Positions 1 to 11,054 of a DNA stretch of 64,000 nt are shown here, one piece after another. The stretch is taken from positions 71,968,984 to 72,032,983 of the forward strand of contig NC_068937.1 of assembly GCF_016801865.2 (NCBI RefSeq). Reading direction: 5' to 3'. The notes below the pieces were generated by a model that saw only the letters and a program-made list of their open reading frames with translations, was not told the origin of the DNA and made no database searches. The position numbers and the translations under genes were made by a program. This DNA is from Culex pipiens pallens. Taxonomy: Eukaryota; Arthropoda; Insecta; Diptera; Culicidae. The first letter of the stretch is position 1. Each line of letters begins with the position of its first letter.

Positions 1-389
1 TGGAATGAAAATTGTTGGCAAAAATGCTGCCTTTACGACTTCTTATCCCCACCAGTGCATCAAAAAGCGAATGACGTAGAAATGGGATAACCGGCGGAAA
101 GGGGCGGGGCATCCGTCACCATTCTAAGCCAATATAACCCCGCTCGGTCAACCCTGGGAAATCATTCTATCGTTGGACGCCGAGGAGTAAACAACAACCT
201 GGACCTGGAAGCAGATGGCCTGGAGGCCCAGAATCAGTTGGCCGAAAAGCAGCCAGCCCGGAGCTAGGAGCAGACCAAGCGGAGGCAGGCCAGCCAGAAT
301 AATTGAGAGCCACCGGAATATTCTTGCCACAAGACTCGGAGTGGCCAGAATCCTTAGGGGTGTTCCGATGGAAGGCCATACGAGACTGG

Positions 390-760
390 ACAACATGGGT
401 ATCAAACTTCTTGGATTTTGATACTGGTGATGAAAATGGCCAATTTGACAGTATTGGCTACAACCTGGAGTGGCCGGTGCCCTCAGGCGGGTTCTCCCGG
501 GAGGACATTTACCGAACCATACGGTTTTGGGCAATATTGGTATCAAATTTCATGGTTTTTGATATTGGTAATGAAAATGGCAATTTAGAAAAAGTTAACC
601 AAAAGCTGCAGTGGCCGGTGCCCTAAAGGAAAGTTTTCCCGGGAAGACATCTATTGAACCAACGAGTTTTGGCAATATGGGTATCACAACTCATGGTTTA
701 CAATACTGGCCATTTCGAAAAAGGTGGCAACAATCTGGAGAGGCCGCTACCTCACGATTG
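390..760 (+). repeat. ~144 bp satellite, three diverged tandem units
   Basis: Three head-to-tail units begin near 396, 540 and 679. Each has a GGTATCA start, a TTTGATA block, a GAAAATGGC block, GTGGCCGGTGCCCT, then CCCGGGA(A/G)GACAT and a TTTTGGCAATAT end. The third unit decays after about 750. The sequence before 390 (148-389) has related words but no clean unit. Short open frames over this stretch are repeat-derived and not genes. The same satellite returns at 63,355-63,530. Confidence 0.75.
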
Positions 761-960
761 TTCCGATTGGGGGACAAACATCGAATTATAGAGATATCAT
801 GGTTTTTTAATACGGAGCTTAAAGAGAAATTAAACGAAAATATAAATCCAATAATGTTTTGATTTTATCTGACGCATAATTCAGCAAAATTGCTTAATTT
901 TAAAAGCTTTTCTGCTAAGTTCTTTGTCATACCGGTCATGTGTAACATAACCACCTGCAC

Positions 961-2520
961 CTTTTTTTTTTCATAACTTATTTTTATTAGGTCCTTTTAG
1001 GTGCTACGACCAGGTTAGGACCGAGGGTCAATGGTACAAAAATAATAAAAGAGAAAAAAAAAACGTAACTGTAGTAGATGATCATTTTCCCGCGCCATGC
1101 GTCAACAAGTGTGCGATCACATCGATCTGTTCCTCGGGTGTCTTGCACTGCCTCAAGCGTACTCGGTATTCTCGGTAAATGGCCCACAGCTCCGACTCGC
1201 TGTACAGCTTCCGTTCGCCTTGTTGCTCCTTCGGGGTTGCACCGGCGCCGGCGCCAGTATCTTCTCGACTTCTTCCTGCGGGACGAGGATGTTTTTCTTC
1301 CGTCCCGACGGACGGCACCGCTCCAGGTAGCGGAGGAAAATCCGCCGCGGTGAACGCGGCTCCTGCCGGAGTCTGTTTCTCCTTCTTCCATGCTGGCGGC
1401 TTCGGCTTGGACGCCTGCTGCCTCGACTGGATGAACTGCGCACGTTTGGGACAGCTGCGGTCCAGACCCTCGTGGGATCCAGAGCAGTTGACACACTTCT
1501 TGGCTTGCGTTTCTTCTGCTTTGCACTTTTCCGTGCTGTGGGCACCCCCACAGCTGCTGCACCTTGGCTTGAGATGGCAGTTACTGGTTCCGTGACCGAA
1601 CTGCAAGCAGTTCTTGCACTGGGTCACGTGCGGTTCTTTGTTCCGGTAGGCCACCCACCGGACGACGACTGGTCCCACTTTCTTTACCTTGCTACTCAAC
1701 TCCTTCAAACTGGTGTGCCCCTTGGGGAAGAGCACGATGAAAGGCGTCTCATCGATGGCGGGAAGCTGCTGCTTCCGCCTGATGGCGTGTACTGCCAAGA
1801 CGTCCAGCTGATGTTCCGTCTTGAGCAGCTCCTTGATGTAATCTGGTTCCGCGTTCGGGAGACCTCGCATTACTACCCGGTGCGGTCTCGCACTGCGCTT
1901 TCCGTGCGTGTAGAACTGCACCTTGTTCTTCTTCAGGTGGGCTTGCACCGTGTCGAAGTCGTCGCTCGAGAAGCACGTAAATTTGGTGCCGTACCGCGTC
2001 AGTTTGTGTTCCGGCTGGACATCACATGTCGACATCACCTTCGCAAGGCGGGTGAAGCTCATTTCTTTCACCACCAGCGGCGGCTGCTTCTTCTCCCCGG
2101 CCGAATTGCCGGGTGCTGGAACCACGGGGGTGGTTTTTTCTGCTGCTGGGTTCGCATTGTTGTTGTTGTTGCTCTTCTCCGCTAGCGGGCTGAACTTGTT
2201 GTTGCTGAGCAGTTTCTCCACTTCCTGGCCATCGCCGACGTTGATCTTCTCGTTAGCCTTCCTGCGCCTAACCTTGATCACGGGACGAAATTCACCCCCG
2301 TCCTCTCCTCCTCCTTCGGAGTTTTCCACCTCCATGCCCGTCGCCGCCTGCGTTTTGGGTTGGAACCCGTCCGGTTTCTCCCACACACTTTTCTTCATGG
2401 CCGCGTTCCAGTAGAACGGCCTTCCATCCTCGGTTCTATGCTCCGTCCACTCACTCTCCGCCGTCGCGGCCGCCGCCATGGCCGTCGGCGAAAGTTAAAA
2501 AAAACACCGTCAAAAACGCG
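961..2520 (-). mobile_element. Gag-only non-LTR retroposon (WW-gag element)
   Basis: On the minus strand this unit has a short 5' leader, one complete gag-like ORF (2479 to 1082), a ~100 bp 3' UTR containing AATAAA near 985-991, and a poly(A) tail seen as a T run at 962-971. There is no reverse transcriptase frame, and the tail follows the ORF directly, so this is a non-autonomous ORF1-only form or a retrocopy of a gag transcript. I found no convincing target duplication. The 5' border near 2520 abuts a different gag fragment. Confidence 0.75.
1082..2479 (-). CDS. LINE gag-like ORF1 protein with N-terminal WW domain
   Basis: A 465-residue intact frame starting at ATG 2479. Residues ~9-37 form a WW domain: W11, then DGR, FYWN, and a second W33 followed by EKP. 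Its closest look-alike from memory is the first WW domain of the Prp40/FBP11 splicing factor. Residues ~60-135 are low-complexity and basic. Residues ~140-280 match the PRE_C2HC-type region of Jockey-like retrotransposon gag proteins. Three CCHC zinc knuckles follow (C288-C301, C307-C319, C329-C343). The C-terminal part has the common ADFPPLPG motif and a final helix with CKTPEEQ. Gag proteins of this class bind element RNA. The WW domain would be expected to bind proline-rich partners. No RT frame accompanies it. The long open frames on the opposite strand are GC-rich shadows. Confidence 0.85.
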   Translation of the reverse strand: MAAAATAESEWTEHRTEDGRPFYWNAAMKKSVWEKPDGFQPKTQAATGMEVENSEGGGEDGGEFRPVIKVRRRKANEKINVGDGQEVEKLLSNNKFSPLAEKSNNNNNANPAAEKTTPVVPAPGNSAGEKKQPPLVVKEMSFTRLAKVMSTCDVQPEHKLTRYGTKFTCFSSDDFDTVQAHLKKNKVQFYTHGKRSARPHRVVMRGLPNAEPDYIKELLKTEHQLDVLAVHAIRRKQQLPAIDETPFIVLFPKGHTSLKELSSKVKKVGPVVVRWVAYRNKEPHVTQCKNCLQFGHGTSNCHLKPRCSSCGGAHSTEKCKAEETQAKKCVNCSGSHEGLDRSCPKRAQFIQSRQQASKPKPPAWKKEKQTPAGAAFTAADFPPLPGAVPSVGTEEKHPRPAGRSREDTGAGAGATPKEQQGERKLYSESELWAIYREYRVRLRQCKTPEEQIDVIAHLLTHGAGK

Positions 2521-2521
2521 C

Positions 2522-2945
2522 TCAAAAGACACACGACTGCTCTGAGCAAGCTGTCAAACTGGAATGCACGGTAGGGGTATTTCTAGCATTGTTCGAGTGA
2601 GACAGCACGAACGTTTGATTTAAAGATGCAGGTACAACCTGACTTTGAGAAAATTTCGGTTTGGATTTCGGCTGATGCTTAGCACGAGAATCCAAAACCT
2701 TTTTTATGATGGGGCAATCCCAGAAATTTGATTTGTGACTTCCGCCACAATTTGCACATTTAAATTGGGTGACTTCTTTCACGGGACAATTGTCCTTGTC
2801 GTGAGAAGAATCCCCACAAACCATGCATTTTTGAACCATGGCGCAATGATCAGTACCGTGACCGAATGCCTGGCAACGCCGGCATTGGGTCAGATTCTGG
2901 CCATTACCGCCATGTTTCTTAAAATGCTCCCACTTTACCCGTACA
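2522..2945 (-). pseudogene. Fragment of a second LINE gag protein (zinc-knuckle part)
   Basis: The minus frame contains VKWEHF, then three CCHC knuckles (CRRCQAFGHGTDHC, CMVCGDSSHDKDNC, CANCGGSHKSNFWDC) and a short tail. The N-terminal gag half is missing; at about 2945 it joins unrelated repeat DNA that also occurs at 32,575. It is therefore truncated at its 5' end, and its 3' end abuts the WW-gag element. It resembles the C-terminal continuation of the fragment at 10,473-11,054. Function is limited to a relic RNA-binding gag. Confidence 0.75.
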
Positions 2946-2946
2946 T

Positions 2947-3468
2947 TCGCAATTCGCAATTTTCAGTGTAAGAACGGGCCTTGACCGATCTTATGCGCCA
3001 GGTTCCGACGAACACGCACTGCCCTTACACCTACATCTCACCCTTGCTCTGAGTCAGTACGAGCAACACGCTAGAACACGCTTTGAGTGTTCGTGCCAGG
3101 CATGCACACCTTCTTTTCCAGTTACGCATTTTAACTCGGCCGGGGGTGGTACATTACGTAGGGTTTGATGTAAGTATAAGCGCCTAACCATCTATAGTGT
3201 GCCTATCAACTTTCATTAAAGCAAAAACTGTTTTATTTTTAGTTTGAATTCCAAAACTAGTTGTTATTTTACTGTGTATTGTTTTCTTCTGAAATCTTTC
3301 CTAGTGTTGAGTCGTGTTTATATGTTGCTATTTCTTTTGTCGCGGTGTTTTGTTAAAATCTTTGGTCCCAAGCATGTTTTAAAAGTTTACCAAAAATACA
3401 ATAGTAATATTTGTGTTAATTCTTTAACCATTCTATAAATTGAGTAAGGGTTCAAACGGTGAAGATTG
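2947..3468 (+). repeat. ~0.5 kb dispersed repeat, copy 1
   Basis: The sequence from CGCAATTCGCAATTTTCAG onward recurs almost unchanged at 32,574-33,085 in the same orientation, through GTGTTCGTGCCAGGCATGC and AAGCAAAAACTG. Copy 1 continues past the inserted hAT element into 5341-5480, matching 33,110-33,240 weakly. It has no coding potential. It could be an LTR or UTR of an unrecognised retroelement. Confidence 0.7.
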
Positions 3469-3476
3469 ATCACAAT

Positions 3477-5332
3477 CAGTGCTGTTAAACGTTAATTAAC
3501 GTTAACGCGTCCGTTAATCGTTAAAATTAACGTGAACGCGAACGGAGCCTACGTTGATCTTAACTTTAACGCGAACGGAGCACGTTAATTAACGTCGTTA
3601 ATTAACGCGTTGATTAACGCGTTAATCTTTGTGAGGCTCCGACTTTGAGGGCCTGTATCTCCCAAACGGTAACATCTAGTGGGTTACTTCCAGTTGCATT
3701 TTACGGGCATTAACTGTGACTATGAGTTCCCGGTGAGGTAATTTGTTCAAAGTGGCCACCGGTTCCGGCAACCCGGAACATCCGTCAAGCATGTTTTTTA
3801 AAGTTTTTGTCGTTCAATCGTCATTTGAGCCAATGTTATGAGACGTTGTTTGTAGTACATAGGTATACTGACTATATTGGGTCAGTTCAGGTTATCTGTG
3901 GCCACTCCGGAACCGATTCCATGATATCACGCAAATGGTTCTGACGATTGTGATATTCAAAAGTCGACCTGTTGCTTATCAAACTCCTTCAAATTGAAAT
4001 CATTAATCATCCATTATCATGCCGGTGCCCTTTGACCCGATCGGACCACTCCGGAACCGGTTACCTGTGGCCTCGGAGGAAGTGTACTGAGTATAGAAAA
4101 AGTCCTTTCATGTGACATATCAAACTTCATGAAATTGAAAGTTATGACCACTTAGATGCCTGTCGGTGCCTTATGATTCAGTATGAAGATTTTTTATATT
4201 ATTCGGGAAATATTTCCGATGCACTTTTGTATTGGTTCCGGTTGACCCGTCTTTAAACTCCAGTGCGCTTGCAATTAGTAGGCTACAAGATGGTACGCAG
4301 TTGAAGTCCCATTGCACTGTATCCAAGTAGGCCAATTAACCAGCTGAATTGTACAGGTTTGACACTCTCGCCGGTTACCATGGAAACCCGATCAGAGAGC
4401 CAGTAGTTGCTGTTTATTACGTCAATTGTCAAATTTGCCTAATTTTTAATTTAAAGGCCTCCCAGATTGTGTTATGGAACCACTTCTGAATGTTCTGTCG
4501 ATGATTTTAAAACAAGCCAACCAAACCAATGTATAGCTAATATATATTTTTATTAACATAAAATTCTTCATAAGACGTCGGCACTTTCTCTATGATGCAG
4601 GAGAAGCGAGAGGGGGGAGGGGTAAGCACTGTAGCCTCCAGTGACCGTTTGGTTATAATTTTCAGTTTCATGAAGTTTGATATGTCACATGAAAGGACTT
4701 TTCTATACTCAGTACACTTCCCCCGAGGCCAACGGTAACCGGTTCCGGAGTGGTCCGATCGGGTCAAAGGGCACAGCATGATAATGGATGATTAATGCTT
4801 TTAATTATACGAAGTTTGATAAGCAACATGTCGACTTTTGAATATCACAATCGTCGGAACCATTTGCGTGGTACCATGGAATTTGTTCCGGAGTGGCCAC
4901 AGATAACCTGAACTGACCCAATATAGTCAGTATACCTATGTACTACAAACAACGTCTCATAACATTGGCTCAAATGACGATTGAACGACAAAAACTTTAA
5001 AAAACATGCTTGACGGATGTTCCGGGTTGCCGGAACCGGTGGCCACTTTGAACAAATTACCTCACCGGGAACTCATAGTCACAGTTAATGCCCGTAAAAT
5101 TCAACTGGAAGTAACCCGCTAGATGTTACCGTTTGGGAGATACAGGCCCTCAAAGTCGGAGCCTCACAAAGATTAACGCGTTAATCAACGCGTTAATTAA
5201 CGACGTTTATTAACGTGCTCCGTTCGCGTTAAAGTTAAGATCAACGTAGGCTCCGTTCGCGTTCACGTTTATGTTAACTTTTAACGATTCCGTTAAGTTA
5301 AACGTCGTTAATCTAAACGTTTAACAGCACTG
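3477..5332. mobile_element. hAT-type foldback element with ~750 bp inverted arms
   Basis: The ends are CAGTGCTGTTAAACG and its inverse, with a perfect 8 bp target duplication ATCACAAT at 3469-3476 and 5333-5340. The 8 bp duplication and CAGTG terminus are typical of hAT transposons. The arms (about 3477-4230 and 4580-5332) are near-perfect inverse copies; the outer ~170 bp are built from overlapping TTAATTAACG and AACGCGTT palindromes. The ~350 bp centre encodes no transposase, so it is non-autonomous. It is inserted in the 0.5 kb dispersed repeat. Confidence 0.9.
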
Positions 5333-5340
5333 ATCACAAT

Positions 5341-5840
5341 AGACAGTAACAGAGAATTTATTTTATAAAAATCAAGAATCAATGATGAGAATGATGAGCG
5401 TATTTTAAAGAATAAAAATGAGAAGCTAGATGTATTAGATGTAAAATTAGACAATAGTTAATAAATAGAGCATGAGCATGAGAGATCACCCATGGTTGCC
5501 CCTCCGTTGCTGAACAGAACCGTAATATCCTTTCAGCACTACTGATCATAGGCTTCGACGATCTAGTAGTGTTTCCCTTATCAACAGCATGTATGAATGC
5601 GCTGAAAAGATAAAACACCATGATTGCTAAAGCTAGATCAATTGCGAATAGGTAACAGTCATTGGCCACCAACGGCGCCCGCCATGTCAGTTTGTAGACC
5701 TCGATTTTAAGGGACGGGAATGTTAGTTAGCGCAGGTTGCTACTAGGGCAGCTGATTTACTCTGTGCTTACACCCCACGAGCGCCAGGAACCTGAAAACT
5801 TGTTAGTAGGATAGGGTGTTTGGTCAGGATTCATCATAGA
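5341..5840. other. Non-coding remnant of retroelement tail
   Basis: 5341-5480 resembles the tails at 10,270 and 33,200, including the shared AATAGTTAATAAATAGAG. The rest shows nothing I can identify. A 97-residue minus frame at 5379-5672 has no recognisable domain. Confidence 0.4.
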
Positions 5841-6579
5841 TAGAGGGTGACGAGCGGGAATTCCCGGGAAAAAAAATCTCGGGAAATCGACCATTTTTGG
5901 ACCTCTCGATTCCCGGGAAATTCGGTCGAGACTCCCGGGAAATTTTAAACTTAAACTATTGAAGCAAAATTATATAAACTAATCAAGAATTATTTGAAAA
6001 ATTGAAAATTGTTTGGAACATTGGATGTTTAATGTTCGATGTTCAAGTTCGAATAAGCCAGTTTTTCTCTAATCTTTCTATTCATATATTTTTTTTAAAT
6101 TTTAACTTGTCAAAAATTCCAATAACTATAACCGAGAGAAGACAAAACAAAATTTGGACCCCAAAATTTACCTTAAAACATACTTTGCAGTTACACCCCA
6201 GAAATGAAATTTAATGTTTTTTTTTTATAAATCCAGTGTTTTTTAAATGTCCTATAACAGCGATTCGCAACGGGGGTACCGAGCCTACTTGATTTACACG
6301 GTAGGGGGTACCAACCTAGAAGAAGGTTGAGAATGGCTGTCCTATAAGATATTGGGTTTCATATGTTTATAGGACGTTATAAAAAAACTCTAGAAATATT
6401 TTTTATTTATTTATTATTTCTAAGAGGTTATAGCTTTTTCATGATAAGTTCAAATTCCATATCTTTTCTCGAGCATAGCAATGCTTATATATATTTTTTA
6501 ATTCTTAGTACCTAAGGTAATTTTGCAGTATCAAGGTAATTTCTTTTTTTTTGTGTTAAAGGCCATTTTATGTTTCACA

Positions 6580-7282
6580 TAGAGGTGGGCAAAACCGCTC
6601 TTTTTTAGGAGCCGCTCATTTTTGTTCGCTCATTAAAAAGAGCCGCTCTTTTGAACGGTTCTTTCGCTCTTTTTCAGAAAATGGATGAAAAGGATATTTT
6701 TTTAAGAATGGTATGATTTTTAAAGCTATTTCACATTGGAATTAGCTAGAAAAAAACTAAAAACGAGAAGATGCCTTTGAAAACCATAGGTCTTGGCGGT
6801 CTCTATGTCAACATTTGTACTCGAACCTAAACGTTCGAATAATTGAATGGTATCCAAACTTAAATCTAGGATTTTGGAGAAATTTCTGCTAACTTTAAAA
6901 TTGTGTTAATTTCCGCCAAAAATGAACTAATGCTGATATTTTATTTAGTGAAAATATTCTGTTAACTCTATTTTTTATTCTGATTTGATCGATAAGTTCT
7001 ATAAACGCTGAAGTTTATTAGGGCAAGAGGATTTAATTTTTTTCCAAAAACTCTAAGCTATTTAGTAGAGTTTTGGTAGTAATTCATAAGTTCAAATTTA
7101 ACACTACAACTTGTTGGAAATTCAATAAATTTTATTTATAACAAGTTTAAAAAATATTCCATAGTGAGCCGAGACCGGAGTTTAAAAAAGAACCGCGGTT
7201 CTTTTTTTGTGAGTCATGGTTCGTTCGCTCTTTTTAATGAATCGGCTCTTTGAGCGGCTCGCTCTTTTTTTGCCCACCTCTA
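6580..7282. mobile_element. Nested hAT-type MITE (TAGAGGTGGGCAAA ends)
   Basis: Terminal TAGAGGTGGGCAAA is matched by TTTGCCCACCTCTA. The subterminal parts hold inverted AGCCGCTC and GTTCGCTC words. Flanks are GTTTCACA on the left and GTTCACAT on the right, an imperfect 8 bp duplication offset by one base. There is no coding capacity. It sits inside the 5841-7901 element and so inserted later. Confidence 0.8.
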
Positions 7283-7344
7283 GTTCACATCAACCTCAAT
7301 ATTAATTATATTTTGTAAAAAAAAACTCTGGAGCGGTAATTTTA

Positions 7345-7534
7345 CTTTAAATTCAACTTTAAATTTTAATTTAAGATATACATATTTACAGTTACCAGGA
7401 AAACTGGAGTGTTTACAATTGGCGAACCTTAACTTTACAAATAAAGTTAAGGTTCGCCAATTGTAAACACTCCAGTTTTCCTGGTAACTGTAAATATGTA
7501 TATCTTAAATTAAAATTTTAAGTTGACCTTAAAA
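7345..7534. repeat. Near-perfect ~93 bp-arm hairpin, 4 nt loop
   Basis: Arms 7345-7437 and 7442-7534 are reverse complements; the inner ~65 bp are perfect, around a 4-base loop CAAA. Transcription from either strand would give a long double-stranded hairpin. It lies inside the 5841-7901 element but outside its nested hAT, and has no ORF. Confidence 0.85.
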
Positions 7535-8049
7535 ATGATGAAAAAAGTTTAAATTGTTGTTTTGAGTCGTTATTTATCATATTGCAAGAATCTCGATACT
7601 GTGAAATTATATATTAGCTATGTTTTTACTTCACAAAAATTTAATAAACATTTGAAAAATCACTCAGTGCGAATTATGATTCGTAAACATTTTAAACTAT
7701 TAAAGTAAACTTTATAGTTCCTCTAAATTATGAGGATACTTAATTTAACGAATGAGTAACAAATTTTATACTTTTCTTTTTAAATTATGCCACTATTGGC
7801 ATAGTAAAAAAAACTCCCGGGTCCCGGGAATTCCCGGGAAATGGCCAAATTCAACTCTCGATTCCCGGGAAATTGAAAATCTCGAGAATCGTCACCCTCT
7901 AATCATAGAAGATGATGATGCGACCCAAAATCATAGTGTTTGTTGAAAGGTGTTATATATTATTCTCAAGGCAAACAATCGGATGCTGCGGATGAGACAT
8001 TTCCCGTTTATCGGTTGTTAAATTTTAAATTAAATGGTTTATTCTTAGA

Positions 8050-8422
8050 CAGCCGGCTGTGGAAAGATAGAACCAAGATCATTTGTAATTAAAATTGAAG
8101 AATTAAGCAGTGTTACTTTAAATTGAGATGTTTTTACGAGTTTTAAATGATTGATGTTTAGTGAGGTACTGATTAACGAATCGAACGACGAATTACGATG
8201 TTTATCGAGCTGAAATAGTATGATAAGGTTTTGTTGTTGTTGCACACCGACGCCGAACGCGAAAAATCCTGCGACTCCGAGGCATCGCAAAATATACGCA
8301 TAAAATCACAATCTTCAGCTTGCAATTGAATTATAATGAACATAAAACGATCGCCGGTATTATTTGTATTTAGTGAATGAAGTTTAAATTATCTAAAACG
8401 TTCATTCTTAGACAGCCGGCTG
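8050..8422. repeat. Two CAGCCGGCTG palindrome sites
   Basis: TCTTAGACAGCCGGCTGTGG occurs at 8044-8063 and again at 8407-8426, each followed by AAAGAT. Related sites occur at 11,583, 11,652, 11,805 and 35,852. The sequence between them has no supported gene. Confidence 0.55.
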
Positions 8423-8514
8423 TGGAAAGATTGAACCTGAATGACTGGAAATAGGTAAATAGCAAAACCGAGACAGACGGAAGACCTTGCGATGATATTG
8501 TTAAACAAATTATA

Positions 8515-9444
8515 CCGTAAAACGGGGTGACTTTGATAGCCGGGGTGACTTTGATAGGTTTGCGATTTTTCCGCAAAATGAAGAGTACAATTAAAATACG
8601 TAAGGAATGGATTAGAAACATACTGACCGTGGTAGAGAAGTGTTAAAAGTACCTCAAGAAGAACTTTTCATAAAATTTTGACAAGTTTAAAAAGTTAGTT
8701 AACTATAGTTAAAAAAATGTTGATGAAAGTCATTATTTTAAACTTCTTAAAGTGTCATGATTTTCTCAATGAACATGATTTTTAATCGGAAAACGGAATG
8801 CATTTTCGGATTCTTTGGGCAATTTTCCACTAAGAGAAGGTTAAAAAAGTTTGTAAATAATAAATAATATGTGTTTTTGAAACACAATTAAAAAAAACTC
8901 ACAATTTATAGGCAATTTCAGTTGAACAAATTTCATTTAAAATGTGAAAACTTGTGATTCGTGCTTTGAATTCAGTATAAAATGCAATATAAATCGATAA
9001 TTTTATAAACAAAACTAGTTTTAACAAATTTCAGGCAAAATTCCGACTTTTTAACAATTTTACCTAAAATTTATATGTATTTTGCTTAAAAGCTTATACA
9101 CTTAGTTAACTAAATCTAAACATTGTTTTTTTTTCTTAAAAACTATATCAGCTACTTTAGTGATGGTACATTTAACGTACAAATAAAGTTTTAACATCTT
9201 AAATATGATTTTAACAAGAAAATCTATGACTATCAAAGTCACCCCGGAATTAAAACAAAGAATTTTTAACGTAACTATTTTTCTAAACATTATTTTAAAA
9301 ACTTTTTTTCCGAAATAGTGCATGGACCTTGTGTTATCTACCCCAGTACATGTTTTAAAAATAATAATCTTGAGAAAAACCTTACCTGTTGGAAAATATT
9401 CTAAAAACAAATTGAAATCCTATCAAAGTCACCCCGGTTTACGG
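8515..9444. mobile_element. TA-target MITE (CCGTAAAMCGGGGTGACTTT ends)
   Basis: The inverted ends CCGTAAAACGGGGTGACTTT and CCGTAAACCGGGGTGACTTT are flanked by TA (8513-8514 and 9445-9446). Inside the ends, GGGTGACTTTGATAG is repeated on the left, and on the right GTCACCCC recurs at 9238. The 930 bp interior is A+T rich and non-coding. The TA duplication suggests mobilisation by a Tc1/mariner-type transposase. Confidence 0.85.
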
Positions 9445-9720
9445 TACGCGTTTTTCTCTGAAAATCACAGTTATCTTGCCCTGTAACCAAGTTATTAGTT
9501 AATACTATACACACTCATTCATTAACTCACACAACCAATCACACACAAAAACTAACTAATTGTAATAATTGTTTGCCAAGTGTTACGTTACATACAAATA
9601 AGGCGACATGGGTAATAATGCAAAAAAAAAGCTTGAACTCCTTTTTTATCATTTGCTTTTTATCTTATGAAAAGCAAATTCTGAAAATAAATTGAATTCC
9701 ATTCACACTTCACACACATA

Positions 9721-9970
9721 CACTGCTCATGTCCACATAAATGTCCCATTTGCAAAAACAGCATGCTGAGAAAAACGCATTTGAAGTTTGTCCCACACAT
9801 AAGGTTACGTGTTAAATTTTCGCGAAAAAACTTGATTTCCTTCTGATTTCTAGAACAAAGTACTGGATGTTATAGGCTTTTCTGAAAGATCTCGCGATTC
9901 TGAATAAAACTGCATCAATAACTCAAAAACGATGAAAATGCATATGGGACATTTATGCGATCAGGGGCAG
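9721..9970. mobile_element. Short TIR element (CTGC...ATAAATGTCCCAT ends)
   Basis: The left end has CATAAATGTCCCAT at ~9735-9748 and the right end inverse ATGGGACATTTATG at ~9946-9959. The imperfect inverted ends total about 27 bp and are bordered by TA. There is no ORF. Boundaries are approximate. The preceding stretch 9447-9720 shows nothing recognisable. Confidence 0.55.
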
Positions 9971-10259
9971 TACAAGAATATTCCAATTGGAATTCGCTCA
10001 CCCGGTTGCTTTGCACACTGAAAGCACACTTTTTCATCGCGTTCCCACGGCCAAATCTGTGGCAGCGGTCGAGTCATCGTCAGACCAACACTACCGCATC
10101 TCGTTGTTCACGCCAACACACTTCTGCTTCTCTTTCTGCTCCACAGCAACACACACAGAACTTGCATGCAACTGATCGCCTCACTTCTTTCTTCAAAGAA
10201 AAAATCACCACCGACCGCAGGAAAAGTCAACGCGCAACCCTTTTAACCTCTTTCTACCA

Positions 10260-10480
10260 AACCGCACTCCAAGTAGACAATAGTTAATAAATAGAGATAC
10301 AAAACAAGCTTAGATTAGTAATGATAATTTATAGGACAGATAAAGAATTATTCAAATAAATAAATTCGCAATAAAATCAAAAAAGATTAGGCAAATGATA
10401 AATAGACTTGATATTACTAGTACACTAAGGAAAAGTATAGTTTTAAGGAAAAAAAAAACAAAACAAAGTTTGTTACAGCA
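10260..10480 (-). repeat. 3' tail of a gag-type retroelement family
   Basis: This A+T-rich stretch aligns with 33,200-33,380: AATAGTTAATAAATAGAG, ACAAGCTTAGATT, GTTTGTTACAGCAG and AATTGGTAAAA occur in the same order. It lies immediately downstream, on the minus strand, of the gag pseudogene at 10,473-11,054 and looks like its 3' UTR. Confidence 0.6.
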
Positions 10481-11054
10481 GTATTAATTGGTAAAAAAGA
10501 GTGGAAAAATTCCCATTTGATTTTTTCTTCATTGGTATTACTTGGGATGGGGCAAAGCCAAGCAACACCTTAAGTTCGTTTTTGATCTCATCAACCGACA
10601 AGTCGTTGGAGAGACCTTTCAGGACCGCCTTGAATGGACGAGCATTCTTGGTCTCATACGTGTAGAAATTGTGTTTGTGGTTTTTCAAATAACCAACAAA
10701 AGTTTGGTGATCTTGTAAAGATTCCGTCAATAAGCGACATTCTCCTCTTCGACCAAGCTGGAACGAAACCTTCAAATTACAAGTTTCTTTGCTATTTTTC
10801 AGTTGCGTTCGAAAGCTGGCCAAATCGGAGACGGAAGTCACTACAATTGGCGGAGCCTTTACTCGTTTCTCGACGACAGAAGGCTCAGTACGAGGAGAAG
10901 GATCCTTGTTAGCCAATGGAATTGGAGGATTGACCTCACTTTCAAAATCAGAATCAGACCTCGGATGAGGCTGTTTTCTTTTTCAGTTTGCGTTAGCCGG
11001 TTTAGCGTTCAAACGCTTCACCGACGATTTGCGTTTACCTTTGTTTTGACGCAT
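10473..11054 (-). pseudogene. LINE gag N-terminal half, one stop and a 3' deletion
   Basis: The frame begins at ATG 11,054 with a basic N terminus, meets one in-frame TGA at about 10,985, then stays open to 10,473. The recognisable part (LASFRTQLKNS, GRRGECRLLTES, FYTYETKNARPFKAVLKGL) is the gag region ahead of the zinc knuckles, homologous to the part before the knuckles at 18,953-20,176. After KKKSNGNF the gag frame jumps into the tail at CACTCT, so knuckles and RT are missing. The same CACTCT-start tail is used at 33,386. It is a defective copy. Confidence 0.75.

Larger units (their letters stand above)
5841..7901. mobile_element. TIR element with CCCGGGAA-rich ends, 8 bp TSD
   Basis: The termini are TAGAGGGTGACGA and the inverse TCGTCACCCTCTA, flanked by the 8 bp duplication ATCATAGA (5833-5840 and 7902-7909). 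Subterminal regions at both ends carry repeated TTCCCGGGAA and CTCGATTCCCGGG words. The length is 2061 bp, of which 703 bp is a nested element. No transposase frame is present. The 8 bp duplication suggests a hAT relative. Confidence 0.85.

Noticed and set aside
1472..2185. 237-residue plus-strand open frame
   Set aside because: It is antisense to the WW-gag protein, with no domain, and the minus frame has clear WW and zinc-knuckle motifs.
5379..5672. 97-residue minus frame as a membrane protein
   Set aside because: Hydrophobic by A+T composition, overlapping a retroelement tail; no family resemblance.
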